Assembly (NCBI GenBank): GCA_041392205.1
Contig: JAWKMO010000003.1
Span: 62,001-126,000 of the forward strand
Length of the DNA: 64,000 bases
Direction of reading: 5' to 3'
DNA from: Halomarinibacterium sp041392205
GTDB taxonomy: Bacteria > Bacteroidota > Bacteroidia > Flavobacteriales > Flavobacteriaceae
The translations under genes and the position numbers were made by a program. Shown one piece after another: positions 1-8,867 of the stretch. Under the pieces are notes generated by a model that saw only the letters and a list, made by a program, of their open reading frames with translations, had not been told where the DNA came from and searched no databases. Numbering within the stretch: position 1 is the first letter of the stretch; each line of letters opens with the position of its first letter.

Positions 1-233
1 TTGATATTATTAATACTACGACTTCAGAATTTAAAATGATTCCCTCTATTGATAAGATGATTGCAAACAGATACCATCAAAAAATTGAGGATGTAAATGC
101 TTGGCTATCGTTAACCGAATGGGGGCAAGAAAATCTTTCCTTTTCAGAAGTACAAAAAGTTCAAGATACCTTGTACCACCTTAATTTAATTGAAGAAAAA
201 GTGGCTGGTTCAAAAATTTTACATTTTTTTTAA
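1..233 (+). CDS. C-terminal end of a substrate-binding (type 2 periplasmic-binding-like) protein, partial
   Basis: The reading frame is open from the first complete codon (position 3) to a TAA at 231-233, so this is the end of a longer gene cut by the window edge. The internal ATG at 36 is not the real start. The roughly 77 visible residues, with SIDKMIANRY, WLSLTEW and KVQDTLYHLNLI, resemble from memory the C-terminus of a flavobacterial NMT1/THI5-like substrate-binding domain protein of about 280 residues. These proteins bind a small ligand, but the ligand is unknown here. No catalytic residues are visible in this fragment, so the family call rests on recalled similarity only. Confidence 0.5.
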   Translation, partial: DIINTTTSEFKMIPSIDKMIANRYHQKIEDVNAWLSLTEWGQENLSFSEVQKVQDTLYHLNLIEEKVAGSKILHFF

Positions 234-289
234 GAAAAACGCAACCCTCATAACTATGGTGCATCTTAAAGATGTAAATTTAGTATAGT

Positions 290-397
290 ATGGTAACTTT
301 TTTAATTGTTTTGGGGGCACTTTTAGTTACAAATTTTCTTTTGTTACAATTTAGTTGTAACGATTCCACCGAAGCTGATATCCCAGAAGAAGAGTAG
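290..397 (+). CDS. small single-span membrane protein, 35 aa
   Basis: A 35-codon frame runs from ATG 290 to TAG 395-397. It encodes about 20 hydrophobic residues (VTFLIVLGALLVTNFLLLQF) followed by SCN and an acidic tail ending in EEE. The composition is that of a one-helix membrane peptide with an acidic soluble end. It fills most of the gap between the upstream stop and the convergent ung gene. It is too short for most gene callers. The clean hydrophobic-then-acidic layout argues that it is real. Function is unknown. Confidence 0.5.
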   Translation: MVTFLIVLGALLVTNFLLLQFSCNDSTEADIPEEE

Positions 398-404
398 AAA
401 ACAT

Positions 405-1070
405 TCACCAATTAATCTTTTCTTGACCTTTACTAATAAGGTACTCATTGGTTTTACTAAAATGTTTATTTCCAAACCACAACCCTCTATTGGCACTTAA
501 TGGTGAAGGATGCCCGCTGGTTAAAACCAAATGTTTTTTACTATCTATTTTTGCTCCTTTCTTTTTTGCATACCCTCCCCAAAGTAAAAAAACTAGACCT
601 TCTCTATGTTGAGATAGTTTTAAAATTACGGCATCCGTAAATTGTTCCCACCCTTTATTTTGATGGCTTCCTGCTTGATGCGCTTTAACGGTTAAGGTAG
701 CATTTAGTAACAAAACGCCTTGTTTTGCCCATCTTAATAAATTTCCACTTTCTGGAACTGGAATTTTTACATCCTCCAAAATCTCTTTAAAAATATTTTG
801 TAATGAAGGCGGTTGCGCAATACCTTCTGGCACCGAAAAACTCAGTCCGTGAGCTTGTCCAGGTCCGTGATAAGGATCTTGCCCTATGATGACCACTTTC
901 ACCTCCCAAAATGGGGTATTATTAAATGCGGAAAAAATATCTCCGCCTTTGGGATAACAGGTGTGGTTTTTATAAGCTGCTTTTACAAAGGTTACTAAGT
1001 TTTTAAAATAGGCTTTTTCAAATTCTTCTTGTAATTGTAATTGCCAAGAGGGTTCTATTGTAACGGTCAT
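405..1070 (-). CDS. ung: uracil-DNA glycosylase (family 1)
   Basis: This enzyme removes uracil from DNA to start base-excision repair. The 221-residue length is normal for family 1. The water-activating loop GQDPYHG is present (Asp65, His68), followed by the HGLSFSV uracil pocket, and the DNA-intercalation/catalytic loop HPSPLS lies near the C-terminus (His187). The usual HPSPLSAHRG reads HPSPLSANRG here, a common minor variant. The ATG at 1070 is followed at once by sequence typical of the family. It is divergent from the MutS2-like gene, with a 68-bp gap between the two starts, so two DNA-repair genes share one intergenic region. Confidence 0.97.
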   Translation of the reverse strand: MTVTIEPSWQLQLQEEFEKAYFKNLVTFVKAAYKNHTCYPKGGDIFSAFNNTPFWEVKVVIIGQDPYHGPGQAHGLSFSVPEGIAQPPSLQNIFKEILEDVKIPVPESGNLLRWAKQGVLLLNATLTVKAHQAGSHQNKGWEQFTDAVILKLSQHREGLVFLLWGGYAKKKGAKIDSKKHLVLTSGHPSPLSANRGLWFGNKHFSKTNEYLISKGQEKINW

Positions 1071-1084
1071 TCTTTGTACTTTTG
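1058..1084 (+). promoter_or_regulatory. Bacteroidota-type promoter upstream of the MutS2-like gene
   Basis: A -33-like TTG (1058-1060) is followed after 16 bases by TACTTTTG (1077-1084), matching the Bacteroidota -7 consensus TAnnTTTG. The ATG at 1139 lies 55 bases downstream. The spacing is slightly short of the usual 17-20 bases. Confidence 0.4.
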
Positions 1085-1138
1085 TAAGGAATAAAAGTAC
1101 CTATTAAAAATATACTATTCCTCAATTGGAGGATTATT

Positions 1139-3298
1139 ATGATTAAAATTCAGAAGAATACCCTTACCGATTTAGAGTTTCCAACAGTATTGGAACAAGT
1201 TTCAGTATTATGTATTACAGAAATGGGTAAAACCATGGTTTTAGAAATACAACCCTTTGCTGAAATAGAGGAAATACAACCCGAATTACACCGCGTAAAA
1301 GAGTTTACCGCCTCTTTTGAAAATGATAATCGTATTCCTAATCACGGATTTGAAGCAATTACTAAAGAATTACGGCTTTTAGACATTGAAAATAGTGTGA
1401 TTGAAGTTTCGGGCTTTCGAAGAATCCTTTCAGTAACCGAAACGACCAAAGAGCTGCTTATATTTTTCAAAAAGTATCAGGAATTCTATGTTTATTTACA
1501 AAATTACGCTTCCACTATTTCTTATACCGCTTTAATTTCAGAGGCCATACATAAAATTTTAGATAAATATGGCGAAATAAAAGATGACGCCTCTCCTGCC
1601 CTTTTGGATATTCGAAAAAAACTTCAGCAAGTAAAAATACAAGTGAGTGCTTCTTTTACGCGAGCGTTAACTAAGTATGCACAGGCAGATTACTTGGATG
1701 AAATTAAAGAATCGGTCGTGGAGAACCATAGGGTTTTAGCTGTAAAAGCCATGCACCGCCGAAAAGTAAAAGGAGCTGTTTTAGGGCAATCCAAAACAGG
1801 GAGTATCGTCTATATAGAACCTCAAGAAACCTTAGCATTTGCCAATGAGCTTAGTAATTTATATTACGAAGAAGCCGAAGAAGTAAAACGCATTTTAAAA
1901 GCACTTACCAATTATATTAGGCCTTACAAGGAACTTTTAAGTAGTTATCAAACGTATCTTGTACAAGTAGATGTTTGGCATGCAAAAGCAAAATATGCCT
2001 TGGAAATTCATGGCGTGTTGCCCTTATTTTCAAAAGAGCGAACCTTGGCATTAAAAGAGGCTTATCACCCTCTATTATTGCGGTCTAATAAAAGACAGAA
2101 AAAGAAAACCTATCCCCAATCCATCACCCTTCATCCAGAAAATAGAATTATTGTTATCTCGGGCCCCAATGCCGGCGGAAAAAGCATTACACTTAAAACG
2201 GTGGGGCTTTTGCAATTAATGCTACAAAGTGGCTTATTGATTCCCGTTGATCCGTATAGCGAAATTTGTCTCTTTGATAGGATTTTAACCGATATTGGCG
2301 ACAATCAATCCATAGAAAATCATTTAAGTACCTATAGTTACCGATTAAAGCAAATGAATCAATTCCTGAAAAAATGTAATAACAACACCCTTTTTCTTAT
2401 TGACGAATTTGGTACAGGAAGTGATCCGGAACTGGGAGGAGCCCTAGCCGAAACCTTTTTGGAGGTGTTTTATGAGCGAGAGGCCTTCGGAATAATTACG
2501 ACCCATTACTCCAATTTAAAATTATTAGCCAACGAACTACCTTTTGCGACCAATGCCAATATGCAGTTTGACAGCAAAAGCCTGGAGCCTATGTATCAGT
2601 TGCATTTAGGGGAAGCTGGTAGTTCTTTTACCTTCGAGGTGGCGCAAAAAAATGGAATTCCTTATAGTTTAATTAATAAGGCAAAAAAGAAAATTGAACG
2701 TGGAAAAGTACGTTTTGACAAAACCATTGCCAATCTACAAAAAGAACGGTCTCAGCTGCGTAAGACTTCGGCATCCTTAAAAACCGAAGAAGAAAAAGCC
2801 AAAGAAGAAAGCAAACAATTAGAGCAAACCAATCTAAAAATTCAACAGAAGTTAGAAAGTTACCAAGAATTGTTTGATGCCAATCAGAAGTTAATTTCGC
2901 TGGGCAAACGAATTGATGCCCTTTCTGAAAAGTATTTCAACAATAAAAATAAACGCGAGCTAATAGATGAATTAATGAAGTTGGTACTTCAAGAAAATGC
3001 CAAGCGAAAAAACGTAATTCCGAAGGTTAAAAAGATAGAAAAGATAAAAGAGCAACAGGTGTTAAAGGAAGTGGAACGAAAAGTGGAGGGCATTCGAAAA
3101 CGAAAGAAAAAAGAAAAGGAAGCGGCCGCAAAATTACCCCTCCCTTCACCCAAAGTTCCTTTAAAGATTGGAGACAGAGTACGCATGATTGATGGAAAAG
3201 CGATTGGAACCATTGATGCTATAGAAAAAATGAAAGCCATTGTAAATTATGGAATGTTTACGACTAATGTGAGTATTGAGGAATTAGAAAAAGTGTAA
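1139..3298 (+). CDS. MutS2-like DNA-binding ATPase without Smr domain
   Basis: A 719-residue MutS-family ATPase of the MutS2 type. The Walker A motif GPNAGGKS is at 342-349 and the Walker B motif LFLIDEFGTGSDPELGG has its acidic pair at 422-423. After the ATPase comes a long charged coiled coil (about 520-680), then a short KOW-like beta segment (KIGDRVRMIDGKAIGTI) at the very end. Canonical MutS2 proteins are about 780 residues and end in an Smr nuclease domain. Here the frame stops right after the KOW-like part, so an Smr domain is missing. This shortened form is, as far as I recall, usual in flavobacteria. The probable role is recombination control or processing of branched DNA or stalled ribosomes; the nuclease activity cannot be assumed. 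Confidence 0.85.
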   Translation: MIKIQKNTLTDLEFPTVLEQVSVLCITEMGKTMVLEIQPFAEIEEIQPELHRVKEFTASFENDNRIPNHGFEAITKELRLLDIENSVIEVSGFRRILSVTETTKELLIFFKKYQEFYVYLQNYASTISYTALISEAIHKILDKYGEIKDDASPALLDIRKKLQQVKIQVSASFTRALTKYAQADYLDEIKESVVENHRVLAVKAMHRRKVKGAVLGQSKTGSIVYIEPQETLAFANELSNLYYEEAEEVKRILKALTNYIRPYKELLSSYQTYLVQVDVWHAKAKYALEIHGVLPLFSKERTLALKEAYHPLLLRSNKRQKKKTYPQSITLHPENRIIVISGPNAGGKSITLKTVGLLQLMLQSGLLIPVDPYSEICLFDRILTDIGDNQSIENHLSTYSYRLKQMNQFLKKCNNNTLFLIDEFGTGSDPELGGALAETFLEVFYEREAFGIITTHYSNLKLLANELPFATNANMQFDSKSLEPMYQLHLGEAGSSFTFEVAQKNGIPYSLINKAKKKIERGKVRFDKTIANLQKERSQLRKTSASLKTEEEKAKEESKQLEQTNLKIQQKLESYQELFDANQKLISLGKRIDALSEKYFNNKNKRELIDELMKLVLQENAKRKNVIPKVKKIEKIKEQQVLKEVERKVEGIRKRKKKEKEAAAKLPLPSPKVPLKIGDRVRMIDGKAIGTIDAIEKMKAIVNYGMFTTNVSIEELEKV

Positions 3299-3356
3299 AC
3301 CCCCACCCTTAAACCCACCTCAAAGGAGAGGAAAAAATGACTTTCTTTTTATATTT

Positions 3357-3776
3357 TTGAAATTATTAATGAAAATTCATAACCATTATAAAATTATTCT
3401 CTTCGACGGGGTTTGCAATCTTTGCAATAGCGCTGTTAATTTTGTGATACGCCACGATTCCAAAAACAAATTCAAATTTGCGGCTTTGCAAAGTGAGATA
3501 GGGCAACAATTGATTTCAAAATACAACATCGATACTTCGCAAACAGACTCTATTATTCTCATCGATAACAATAAAGCCTACATAAAATCCACTGCGGCAC
3601 TTCGTATTGCCAAATATTTGGATAAAGGATATCCTTTACTGTTTGGTTTTACGATTCTTCCTACTTTCCTTAGAAATTGGGTTTACGATTATATTGCCAA
3701 AAACCGCTACAAATGGTATGGAAAGAAAGATAGTTGCATGATACCTACTCAAGAACTGAAAAATAAGTTTTTATAA
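3357..3776 (+). CDS. DCC-family thiol-disulfide oxidoreductase (DUF393)
   Basis: A small thioredoxin-fold-like protein of the DCC family (DUF393/YuxK). The defining motif FDGVCNLC lies near the N-terminus and holds the CxxC pair. The rest follows the family pattern: FAALQSEIGQQLI, the SIILIDNN strand, STAALRIAKYL and a C-terminal cysteine in KDSCM. The longest frame begins with TTG at 3357, but ATG at 3369 gives MKIHNHYKIILFDG, the usual family start. The TTG also overlaps a possible TAnnTTTG element at 3352-3359, so I prefer 3369. Physiological substrates of this family are not established. Confidence 0.85.
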   Translation: MKLLMKIHNHYKIILFDGVCNLCNSAVNFVIRHDSKNKFKFAALQSEIGQQLISKYNIDTSQTDSIILIDNNKAYIKSTAALRIAKYLDKGYPLLFGFTILPTFLRNWVYDYIAKNRYKWYGKKDSCMIPTQELKNKFL

Positions 3777-3821
3777 TAATTATAGTATCTTTACGCCATT
3801 CAACTAACCAAATAGCTTTCG

Positions 3822-4562
3822 ATGGCATTACAAGAAGAATTAAAAACCCAAGGCGATTTTCTGTTTCGATATCGCAGTTTTTTACCCCTTATTATTTTAG
3901 TAGTTGGGCTAGCCGTTTTTGCCTATTTTAAATTGAATCCTGAAGAATACCACGAATTTCTTTATACCGAATACTACAAATACCTTTGCCTTGCCGTTAG
4001 CTTGTTAGGTTTTTTTATTCGCGTGATCACCATTGGTTACGCTGCAGATAATACCTCGGGAAGAAATACGCATGAAGGTCAAATTGCCGATGAAATCAAC
4101 ACCACAGGCATCTATTCTACGGTACGTCATCCCTTGTATCTAGGAAACTTTTTTATGTGGTTGGGGATTGCCATGCTTACGGCCAGCTTTTGGTTTTTGG
4201 TAGCCTTTGTCTTTTTTTATTATTCCTATTATTACTTGCGCATTTGTTTTGCTGAAGAAGCCTTCCTTAGAACGAAATTTGAGAATGCCTATGTGGAGTA
4301 TTCCAAAACAACACCGCCATTTTTTCCAAGTTTTAAAAATTATAGACCCTCCAAACGAAAATTCAATATTCGCAAAGTAATTCGTCAAGAAAAAAATGGA
4401 ATAGCCGCTATTTTTCTTCTTTTTTGGGTATTTGAAGTGATTGGAGATTTTATCCTTACCCAAAAATTTGAACTGTCTATGGATTTTTGGTTTTATGGAG
4501 GAATAATAGCATCGGTAGTGTATTTAATTCTGAAAGTTTTGAAAAAACGAAAGTTGATTTAA
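3822..4562 (+). CDS. ICMT-like membrane methyltransferase
   Basis: A 246-residue membrane protein of the isoprenylcysteine carboxyl methyltransferase/PEMT superfamily. It shows about five hydrophobic helices and the family SAM-binding signature: GIYSTVRHPLYLGNF, with the RHP-LY motif, then FAEEAFLRTKFENAYVEYSKTTP in the second conserved block. In bacteria such enzymes methylate lipid or phosphate groups; the Leptospira LmtA lipid A 1-phosphate methyltransferase belongs to this group. The substrate here is unknown. The extra C-terminal 60 residues contain two more hydrophobic segments. It follows the DCC gene by 45 bases and may be cotranscribed. Confidence 0.75.
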   Translation: MALQEELKTQGDFLFRYRSFLPLIILVVGLAVFAYFKLNPEEYHEFLYTEYYKYLCLAVSLLGFFIRVITIGYAADNTSGRNTHEGQIADEINTTGIYSTVRHPLYLGNFFMWLGIAMLTASFWFLVAFVFFYYSYYYLRICFAEEAFLRTKFENAYVEYSKTTPPFFPSFKNYRPSKRKFNIRKVIRQEKNGIAAIFLLFWVFEVIGDFILTQKFELSMDFWFYGGIIASVVYLILKVLKKRKLI

Positions 4563-4566
4563 AACC

Positions 4567-4600
4567 ATTTCCTTTGTGAGTTCTCAAAGGGAAGTTTTTT
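4567..4600 (+). terminator. rho-independent terminator after the ICMT-like gene
   Basis: A stem TTTCCTTTG / CAAAGGGAA (4567-4575 with 4584-4592, one G-T pair) with an 8-base loop is followed by a run of seven T. Confidence 0.6.
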
Positions 4601-4715
4601 TACTTCCCTAATTGAAATGCTCGGTTTACTTCTATTCTTACTGGGTTGACTAATTTCAATTTTAATTAACAGTCGTTACAAAGTAGTTTTATGGAAACGT
4701 TAAAAACTGTCAACC

Positions 4716-6833
4716 ATGAAAAACTACTACATTTTAAGCTTTTTTTTACTACTCACTTCCATTGTAACCGCTCAAAAAATTACGCCCAAATATTCCAAAA
4801 TTGAAAAGGTTACGGTTTATTTATCAGGTGCTTCTATAGAACGTAGTTCAGCTTTAACTGTTATCCCAGGAGAAAACTTACTACTTTTTAATGATCTATC
4901 TCCAGATATTGATGAAAGCAGCATTCAAATTTCAGGATTAGGGAATGCATCAATAACAGCCATAAATTTTAATGTAGATTATTTGGAGAAAAAACAAGTT
5001 TCTGAAGATTACAAGGCATTAGAACAAAAGTTGGAGGCATTATTGCTTGAAAAAAGCACGCTTGAAAACTTCCTAAATGGATTTAAGGAAGAATTGGAAT
5101 TGCTAAAGAAAAATCAGCGTATTAATAGTGATGCTACCGATTTATCCTTAGAAAAAGTAAAAGAAATGTCCTCCTATTACCGAGAAAGAACTACAGAAAT
5201 AGGCAAGGAAGTATATACCATCAATTTAGAAATGAGTAGCCTTTCCAGAGAAATTGATAAGCATCGTGTTGAACTGACAAAACTAGAGGCATCAAAAAAA
5301 GAAGCCCGTGGCGAAATTGTGGTAAAGCTTATGGCTACAAAACCCGAAAGTTTGCCAATAAAACTAAAATATAACATTACTACCGCAGGCTGGTTTCCCT
5401 CCTATGATATTAAAGCAAAACAAGTAGGAGAACCTTTAACCGTTTCCTATAAAGCCAATGTGTTTCAACAAAGTGGTAACGACTGGGAAAATGTAACCAT
5501 AATACTCTCAACAGGAGATCCAAACACGAACAATGTAAAACCAGTATTACCGGCAAAATATTTAAATTTTACCAATAGTAGCTATACTTTAAATTACCCA
5601 GTTCGTTCTTCTATGTATAAATATAACCCAACGGTAACACATGTTACCGGAATAGTCACAGATGAAAGTGGACTCCCATTACCAGGGGTTAATATTATAG
5701 AAAAAGGAACCTCTAATGGAACACAGGCAGATTTTGATGGAAACTATGCACTTTCCGTCACTAGCGGAAAAGAACTAGCTTACAGTTATGTGGGTTATCA
5801 AACACTTGATTACCCTATATATGCTTCTTCTATGAATGTAAAAATGATGCCTGATGGTAATGTGTTAAATGAAGTAGTTGTAACCGGGTATGCAAATACA
5901 AATATTGACGGTTTAATTACTGGAAAAGCCGCTGGTGTCAAAATTTCAAATCAAAATGGTCTTGCAGGTTCTGCAAATAATATTAGGATAAGAGGAGTGA
6001 GTTCTTTTACAGGCAATAACAATATGTTATATGTTATAGATGGCGTTGTAATATCAAGTAATGATCTACCAAATATTGAACCAGAGGATATAGCCAGTGT
6101 AGATATTTTAAAAGGGAATAATGCAACAACATTATATGGCTCTGAAGGAAGAAATGGTGCAATAATTATAACAACCAAAGAAGGTAAAGGAGTTGAAAAT
6201 GCTTCCGGTAACTTCAAAGAAACAGGGATTACCAATACGCAGTTTGAAATAAAAGACTTTCAAAATATAAAATCAAATTCTGAAACTACGGTCATCGAAG
6301 TTGATAAATTCAATTTGTCTGCAGCTTATAAGCACTATGTAGCACCAGAGCTTAATGAAAATGTATTTCTAACAGCTACAGTGACCCATTGGGAAAAGTT
6401 TGATTTATTACAAGGTGAAGGAAACGTTTATTTTGAAGATGCTTACGCTGGAAAAACAATCATTAATCCACAAGCCACAACAGATAGCTTGGTGATTTCT
6501 TTAGGCATAGATCCTAATATCATTGTAAAGAGAGAGCGATTGGATAATTTTAAAAAATCATCCTTCTTGGGTGGCAATAGAATTATTGAAAATGGATTTC
6601 AAATTGAAATAAAAAACAATAAAAAATCTACCATTCAATTGGTTGTCGAAGATCGAATCCCAATCTCTCAAAATAAAGAAATAAAAGTAAGTGATGTGCT
6701 AACTTATGATGCCTATTTTAATGAAGAAAAAGGAATTTTAACGTGGAATATTGAGGTAAAACCTAATGAAACAACTAAAAAAGAATTTTCATATACCTTA
6801 AAATATCCTAAAAATAAAAGGATAACTCTTTAA
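4716..6833 (+). CDS. MuiA-like DUF4140/DUF4139 protein with inserted SusC-type TonB-plug module
   Basis: A secreted 705-residue protein with a signal peptide (1-19, ending VTAQ). Residues about 25-130 match the DUF4140 N-domain of the mucoidy-inhibitor MuiA family (VTVYLSGASIERS), followed by a coiled coil to about 200 and the first part of DUF4139 (GWFPSYDIKAKQ, WENVTIILSTGDP). At 309-380 a carboxypeptidase-D-regulatory-like beta domain begins (VTGIVTDESGLPLPGVNI). Then comes a TonB-plug-like segment at about 385-495 (NEVVVTGY, IRIRGVSS, PLYVIDG-type core, ASVDILKGNNATTLYG, GAIIITTKEG). DUF4139 resumes from about 505 to the end. No 22-strand barrel follows, so it is not itself a receptor. 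The family role is unknown; an envelope or adhesion/export function is inferred. Confidence 0.8.
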   Translation: MKNYYILSFFLLLTSIVTAQKITPKYSKIEKVTVYLSGASIERSSALTVIPGENLLLFNDLSPDIDESSIQISGLGNASITAINFNVDYLEKKQVSEDYKALEQKLEALLLEKSTLENFLNGFKEELELLKKNQRINSDATDLSLEKVKEMSSYYRERTTEIGKEVYTINLEMSSLSREIDKHRVELTKLEASKKEARGEIVVKLMATKPESLPIKLKYNITTAGWFPSYDIKAKQVGEPLTVSYKANVFQQSGNDWENVTIILSTGDPNTNNVKPVLPAKYLNFTNSSYTLNYPVRSSMYKYNPTVTHVTGIVTDESGLPLPGVNIIEKGTSNGTQADFDGNYALSVTSGKELAYSYVGYQTLDYPIYASSMNVKMMPDGNVLNEVVVTGYANTNIDGLITGKAAGVKISNQNGLAGSANNIRIRGVSSFTGNNNMLYVIDGVVISSNDLPNIEPEDIASVDILKGNNATTLYGSEGRNGAIIITTKEGKGVENASGNFKETGITNTQFEIKDFQNIKSNSETTVIEVDKFNLSAAYKHYVAPELNENVFLTATVTHWEKFDLLQGEGNVYFEDAYAGKTIINPQATTDSLVISLGIDPNIIVKRERLDNFKKSSFLGGNRIIENGFQIEIKNNKKSTIQLVVEDRIPISQNKEIKVSDVLTYDAYFNEEKGILTWNIEVKPNETTKKEFSYTLKYPKNKRITL

Positions 6834-6834
6834 C

Positions 6835-6860
6835 AAAAAGGCGGGGTACCCCGCCTTTTT
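6835..6860. terminator. bidirectional terminator, perfect 26-bp palindrome
   Basis: A self-complementary sequence AAAAAGGCGGGG-TACC-centred palindrome spans 6835-6860 and ends in T-rich runs on both strands. It sits exactly between two convergent genes and touches the stop codon of the minus-strand gene. Confidence 0.85.
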
Positions 6861-8023
6861 TATTTCAAATTCTCAAGAATAAAATCGATGGTTTTATTTT
6901 CGTTATGGTTAGTGTCGAAGGCAAAATTATGATACGGGTTTTCTTCAATCATTCCTTGGGTTTTCCATTTATGAATTAGTCCCACATTCGAAATGTTTAC
7001 TTTTCCGGAAAGCAAGACATTTAAATCTTCCTTTTTTTGATAGTAATTATGTACTTTTTTCAATCCGGTAAGGTAGGTGTAATCTTTTGTAAAACCCCCA
7101 CCTCTATGAGCACGCAAGCTAATATTATAGGATTCTTCTCTATTTAATTTATACTGATTATGTAGCAAGTCGAAGGTGGCACAAAAATCAAATCCTTTTC
7201 TAAGACTATCCGCTGCCAAGACCCTATACGATAGCTCTTTTAACCGATACAGCGTTAAGCATCCACTCATATATTCACTAAAAACCGCTAAGCCTTCTTG
7301 CGTTTCCACATTTTTTGGAAACCCATTATGAAATATTTTTAAAGAATGGCTCATTCCATTAAACGTAGTAACCATATGCACTCCAATTTCGTGGTTGGCC
7401 AATACTTTTAATTGGTTGGCGCTAAACCGATGGTTCTTCTTTAAAAATAAGGTCTGGGTATTATTTTGTACCATGGCTGCCGCCGAAATTTTATTCGATA
7501 ACTTTACTGTATAATCGAAAGCGAATTTCTTCGAAAATGCAATAAAATACTGCTGTGCTTCTTCTACATTAAAAACGGGGAACATCTCTTGGTCAAACTT
7601 TTCATCATTAAAATGAAGTATAAACTGTGCATTGGCAACATCATTATCGGTTGGGGTTCCAAAAGATTTTAAGGCATTAAAATAAAATCGCTTGCCTTTC
7701 CCTATGGTTTCAATACATTGAATTAAGCCAGAGTAATCGTAAATAACATCTCTGTAAAAGTTTCGGGTCTCCTCATCTTTAATCGAATCAATATCCTGCG
7801 AAAAAAGTGCCTGCTGCAACTTGTGGGCGTCAAAATCAATTTTCTTGTATTTGAATTTGGGATTGATATTATATTTTGAAGCAAAGAAATTTTTCTTTTC
7901 TTGTTCAATATTAATAGGATTAATATAATTAAGCATCTCAATGTTTTGGACTAATTGGTGCAGTGCAGCATCAATTTTATACAAATTGGGATAGGTATGC
8001 AGGAGTTCTTTTGTAGAAATCAT
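6860..8023 (-). CDS. QEGLA-motif zinc peptidase-like protein (DUF1704, MATCAP-related)
   Basis: A 387-residue protein of the family called flavohemoglobin expression-modulating QEGLA motif protein (TIGR02421/DUF1704). The name-giving TQEGLA motif is at 241-246. A metallopeptidase-type HExxxH site, HEIGVH, is at 211-216, and QEGLAVFSEY supplies the third-ligand glutamate region. This family includes the eukaryotic KIAA0895/MATCAP tubulin tyrosine carboxypeptidases, so a carboxypeptidase or amidase reaction is the likely chemistry; the bacterial substrate is not known. Start ATG 8023 lies one base downstream of the preceding amidohydrolase stop, so it is the last gene of a three-gene operon with that enzyme and an ATP-grasp ligase. 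Confidence 0.9.
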   Translation of the reverse strand: MISTKELLHTYPNLYKIDAALHQLVQNIEMLNYINPINIEQEKKNFFASKYNINPKFKYKKIDFDAHKLQQALFSQDIDSIKDEETRNFYRDVIYDYSGLIQCIETIGKGKRFYFNALKSFGTPTDNDVANAQFILHFNDEKFDQEMFPVFNVEEAQQYFIAFSKKFAFDYTVKLSNKISAAAMVQNNTQTLFLKKNHRFSANQLKVLANHEIGVHMVTTFNGMSHSLKIFHNGFPKNVETQEGLAVFSEYMSGCLTLYRLKELSYRVLAADSLRKGFDFCATFDLLHNQYKLNREESYNISLRAHRGGGFTKDYTYLTGLKKVHNYYQKKEDLNVLLSGKVNISNVGLIHKWKTQGMIEENPYHNFAFDTNHNENKTIDFILENLK

Positions 8024-8024
8024 A

Positions 8025-8867
8025 TTACTTTCTGTAGGCCAAATAAAAAGCTTCGGCGTGTGCAGGAATCTTTTCTCTTAATTGTTTTTCGATGGCAGAA
8101 ACTACCTCTGGAAAAATAATTTGATTGAGTTCGTCACAATAGACTTTTTTAAACTCAGTTGCCAAAACTAACGAATTTTGAAAGTTTTGGGTGATGTATT
8201 TCAAGAAATAACCATTTCCTTGAAACGTATCATTGATTTTTGAAGTAGCTTCTATAAAATGGGGTAACTGTAACTCCGAAAGTGAAACGCGCCAGTTTTC
8301 CACTAGTTTTCCAAAGCGATGGGTATCAATATTGGCCGTCCCCAAATTAATAACGGGCACTTCCCTATCCCATCGTCTCCAATTATAACTGTGCATATCA
8401 TAGACTACCACCACCCCAAATTTTTCTTCCAATTTGGTAAGTAAAGCGTGTACCACACGATAAAATTGATGATGCTTTTGAAGGCTTTTCTCCTTTTGTT
8501 CTTTAGGTAAGGGGTTTTTCCAAAGTTTTTTTCCCCAAGCATCTTCGTAAATTGCATTTTCTGGGTCTCTGTTTAAATCATACTCAAATCGGCTGTCACA
8601 ACCTGCAATAACAATGGGGTGCGATTTTACAAATTCTTTAGTACAAGGGTCTTCTTCAAACCAGCGATCATATTCGGTATGCAAACAATTGTCCCACAAT
8701 TCCCTTCGGAATTGATGCCCATCGTGCACAGCCCCACATACATAGTGCACGTACTTTTCAATTTTTAGGGTAAAGGAATAGTCTTCGGCAACCGCTTCAA
8801 AGCATTCTTCTTTTGTAATTTTTTCAATTATTTTTTCAACTGAAATACATTCCATATTAGGCATCAT
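8025..8867 (-). CDS. N-formylglutamate amidohydrolase family protein
   Basis: A cytoplasmic metal-dependent hydrolase of the N-formylglutamate amidohydrolase family (HutG-like). Family landmarks are VHDGHQFRRELWD, the HPIVIAGCDSRFEYDLNRDPENAIYE block with an Arg-Asp arrangement, and VVVYDMHSYNWRRWD. Histidine is made into glutamate via such an enzyme in the five-step Hut pathway. Here it is not next to hutH but between an ATP-grasp ligase and a QEGLA peptidase, so its substrate may be another N-acylated glutamate or aspartate. The longest frame starts at 8906, but ATGs at 8867, 8864 and 8855 lie at the junction with the upstream stop (8857-8859). The family start fits these better. Confidence 0.85.
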   Translation of the reverse strand: MMPNMECISVEKIIEKITKEECFEAVAEDYSFTLKIEKYVHYVCGAVHDGHQFRRELWDNCLHTEYDRWFEEDPCTKEFVKSHPIVIAGCDSRFEYDLNRDPENAIYEDAWGKKLWKNPLPKEQKEKSLQKHHQFYRVVHALLTKLEEKFGVVVVYDMHSYNWRRWDREVPVINLGTANIDTHRFGKLVENWRVSLSELQLPHFIEATSKINDTFQGNGYFLKYITQNFQNSLVLATEFKKVYCDELNQIIFPEVVSAIEKQLREKIPAHAEAFYLAYRK

